From Pardosa pseudoannulata (taxonomy: Eukaryota > Arthropoda > Arachnida > Araneae > Lycosidae), in assembly GCA_032207245.1 (NCBI GenBank), contig CM063504.1, positions 24,999,629 through 25,063,628 on the forward strand: a stretch of DNA of 64,000 nucleotides, read 5' to 3'. Below are more notes on the stretch, generated by a model. The model had not been told where the DNA came from. It saw nothing but the letters and a program-made list of their open reading frames with translations, and made no database searches. The letters are not shown here. The stretch's first letter is position 1.

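Larger units (their letters stand above)
62159..63837. other. Intron 54
   Basis: 1,679 bp before the acidic exon 55. More than half is a threefold tandem repeat with a unit of about 340 bp, directly followed by a copy of the dispersed family; both are listed separately. Confidence 0.6.

Noticed and set aside
1..64000. CRISPR arrays, operons, ribosome binding sites, bacterial terminators
   Set aside because: The sequence is an intron-rich animal gene; no such features apply, and the direct repeats seen are microsatellites or transposon-like.

Overview
The window is an internal piece of one very large, multi-exon gene on the + strand of an AT-rich arthropod genome. Fifty-five exons (about 10.3 kb of coding sequence, roughly 3,430 codons) join in one open frame across canonical GT-AG introns. 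They encode 26 immunoglobulin (I-set) domains. The first 17 are joined by a conserved linker of about 35-40 residues with a Q-x-P-x-G-x-x-K-I-x-x-L-E core, which is the hallmark of kettin, the Z-disc/I-band part of the Sallimus (sls) titin-family protein of arthropod muscle. Neither the 5' nor the 3' end of the gene is in the window. Long TE-rich introns, tRNA-derived SINE-like repeats and AT richness suggest an arthropod, perhaps an arachnid; that placement is an inference.

Layout. 65-21593 (exons 1-34) is the compact kettin block: each Ig-plus-linker module is normally coded by a long exon (about 250-270 nt: linker plus strands A-C') and a nearly invariant 144-nt exon (strands D-G), all with phase-1 borders, so modules can be lost or gained in frame. 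Module 10/11 is fused in one exon and lacks the normal linker; module 9 has an extra intron in its linker. 22332-25712 (exons 35-39) finishes Ig17 and encodes a charged non-Ig insert of about 170 residues. 25851-30656 (exons 40-46) codes Ig18 to the first half of Ig21, with different intron positions. From 30657 introns grow to several kb (6.6, 5.0, 8.9, 2.9, 2.5 kb), while exons 47-55 code Ig21-Ig26 and the start of an acidic non-Ig segment that runs off the end.

Non-coding content. The introns hold a non-autonomous hAT-type transposon with intact 8-bp target-site duplications (6690-7366), an antisense LINE fragment, an exact 119-bp intronic duplication (29532/32005), several tRNA-derived SINE-like elements, a dispersed repeat family seen six times, a palindromic-ended 0.8-kb element (55221-56044), and a threefold tandem repeat of about 340 bp (62225-63182). 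Intron 47 holds a cluster of an E-box, a TATA/MEF2-like site and a CArG box (38420-38468) that could be an internal muscle promoter or enhancer.

All genic parts serve one product: a modular elastic/actin-binding filament linking Z-disc and thick filament. I saw no second convincing gene, no intact structural RNA gene and no CRISPR array.
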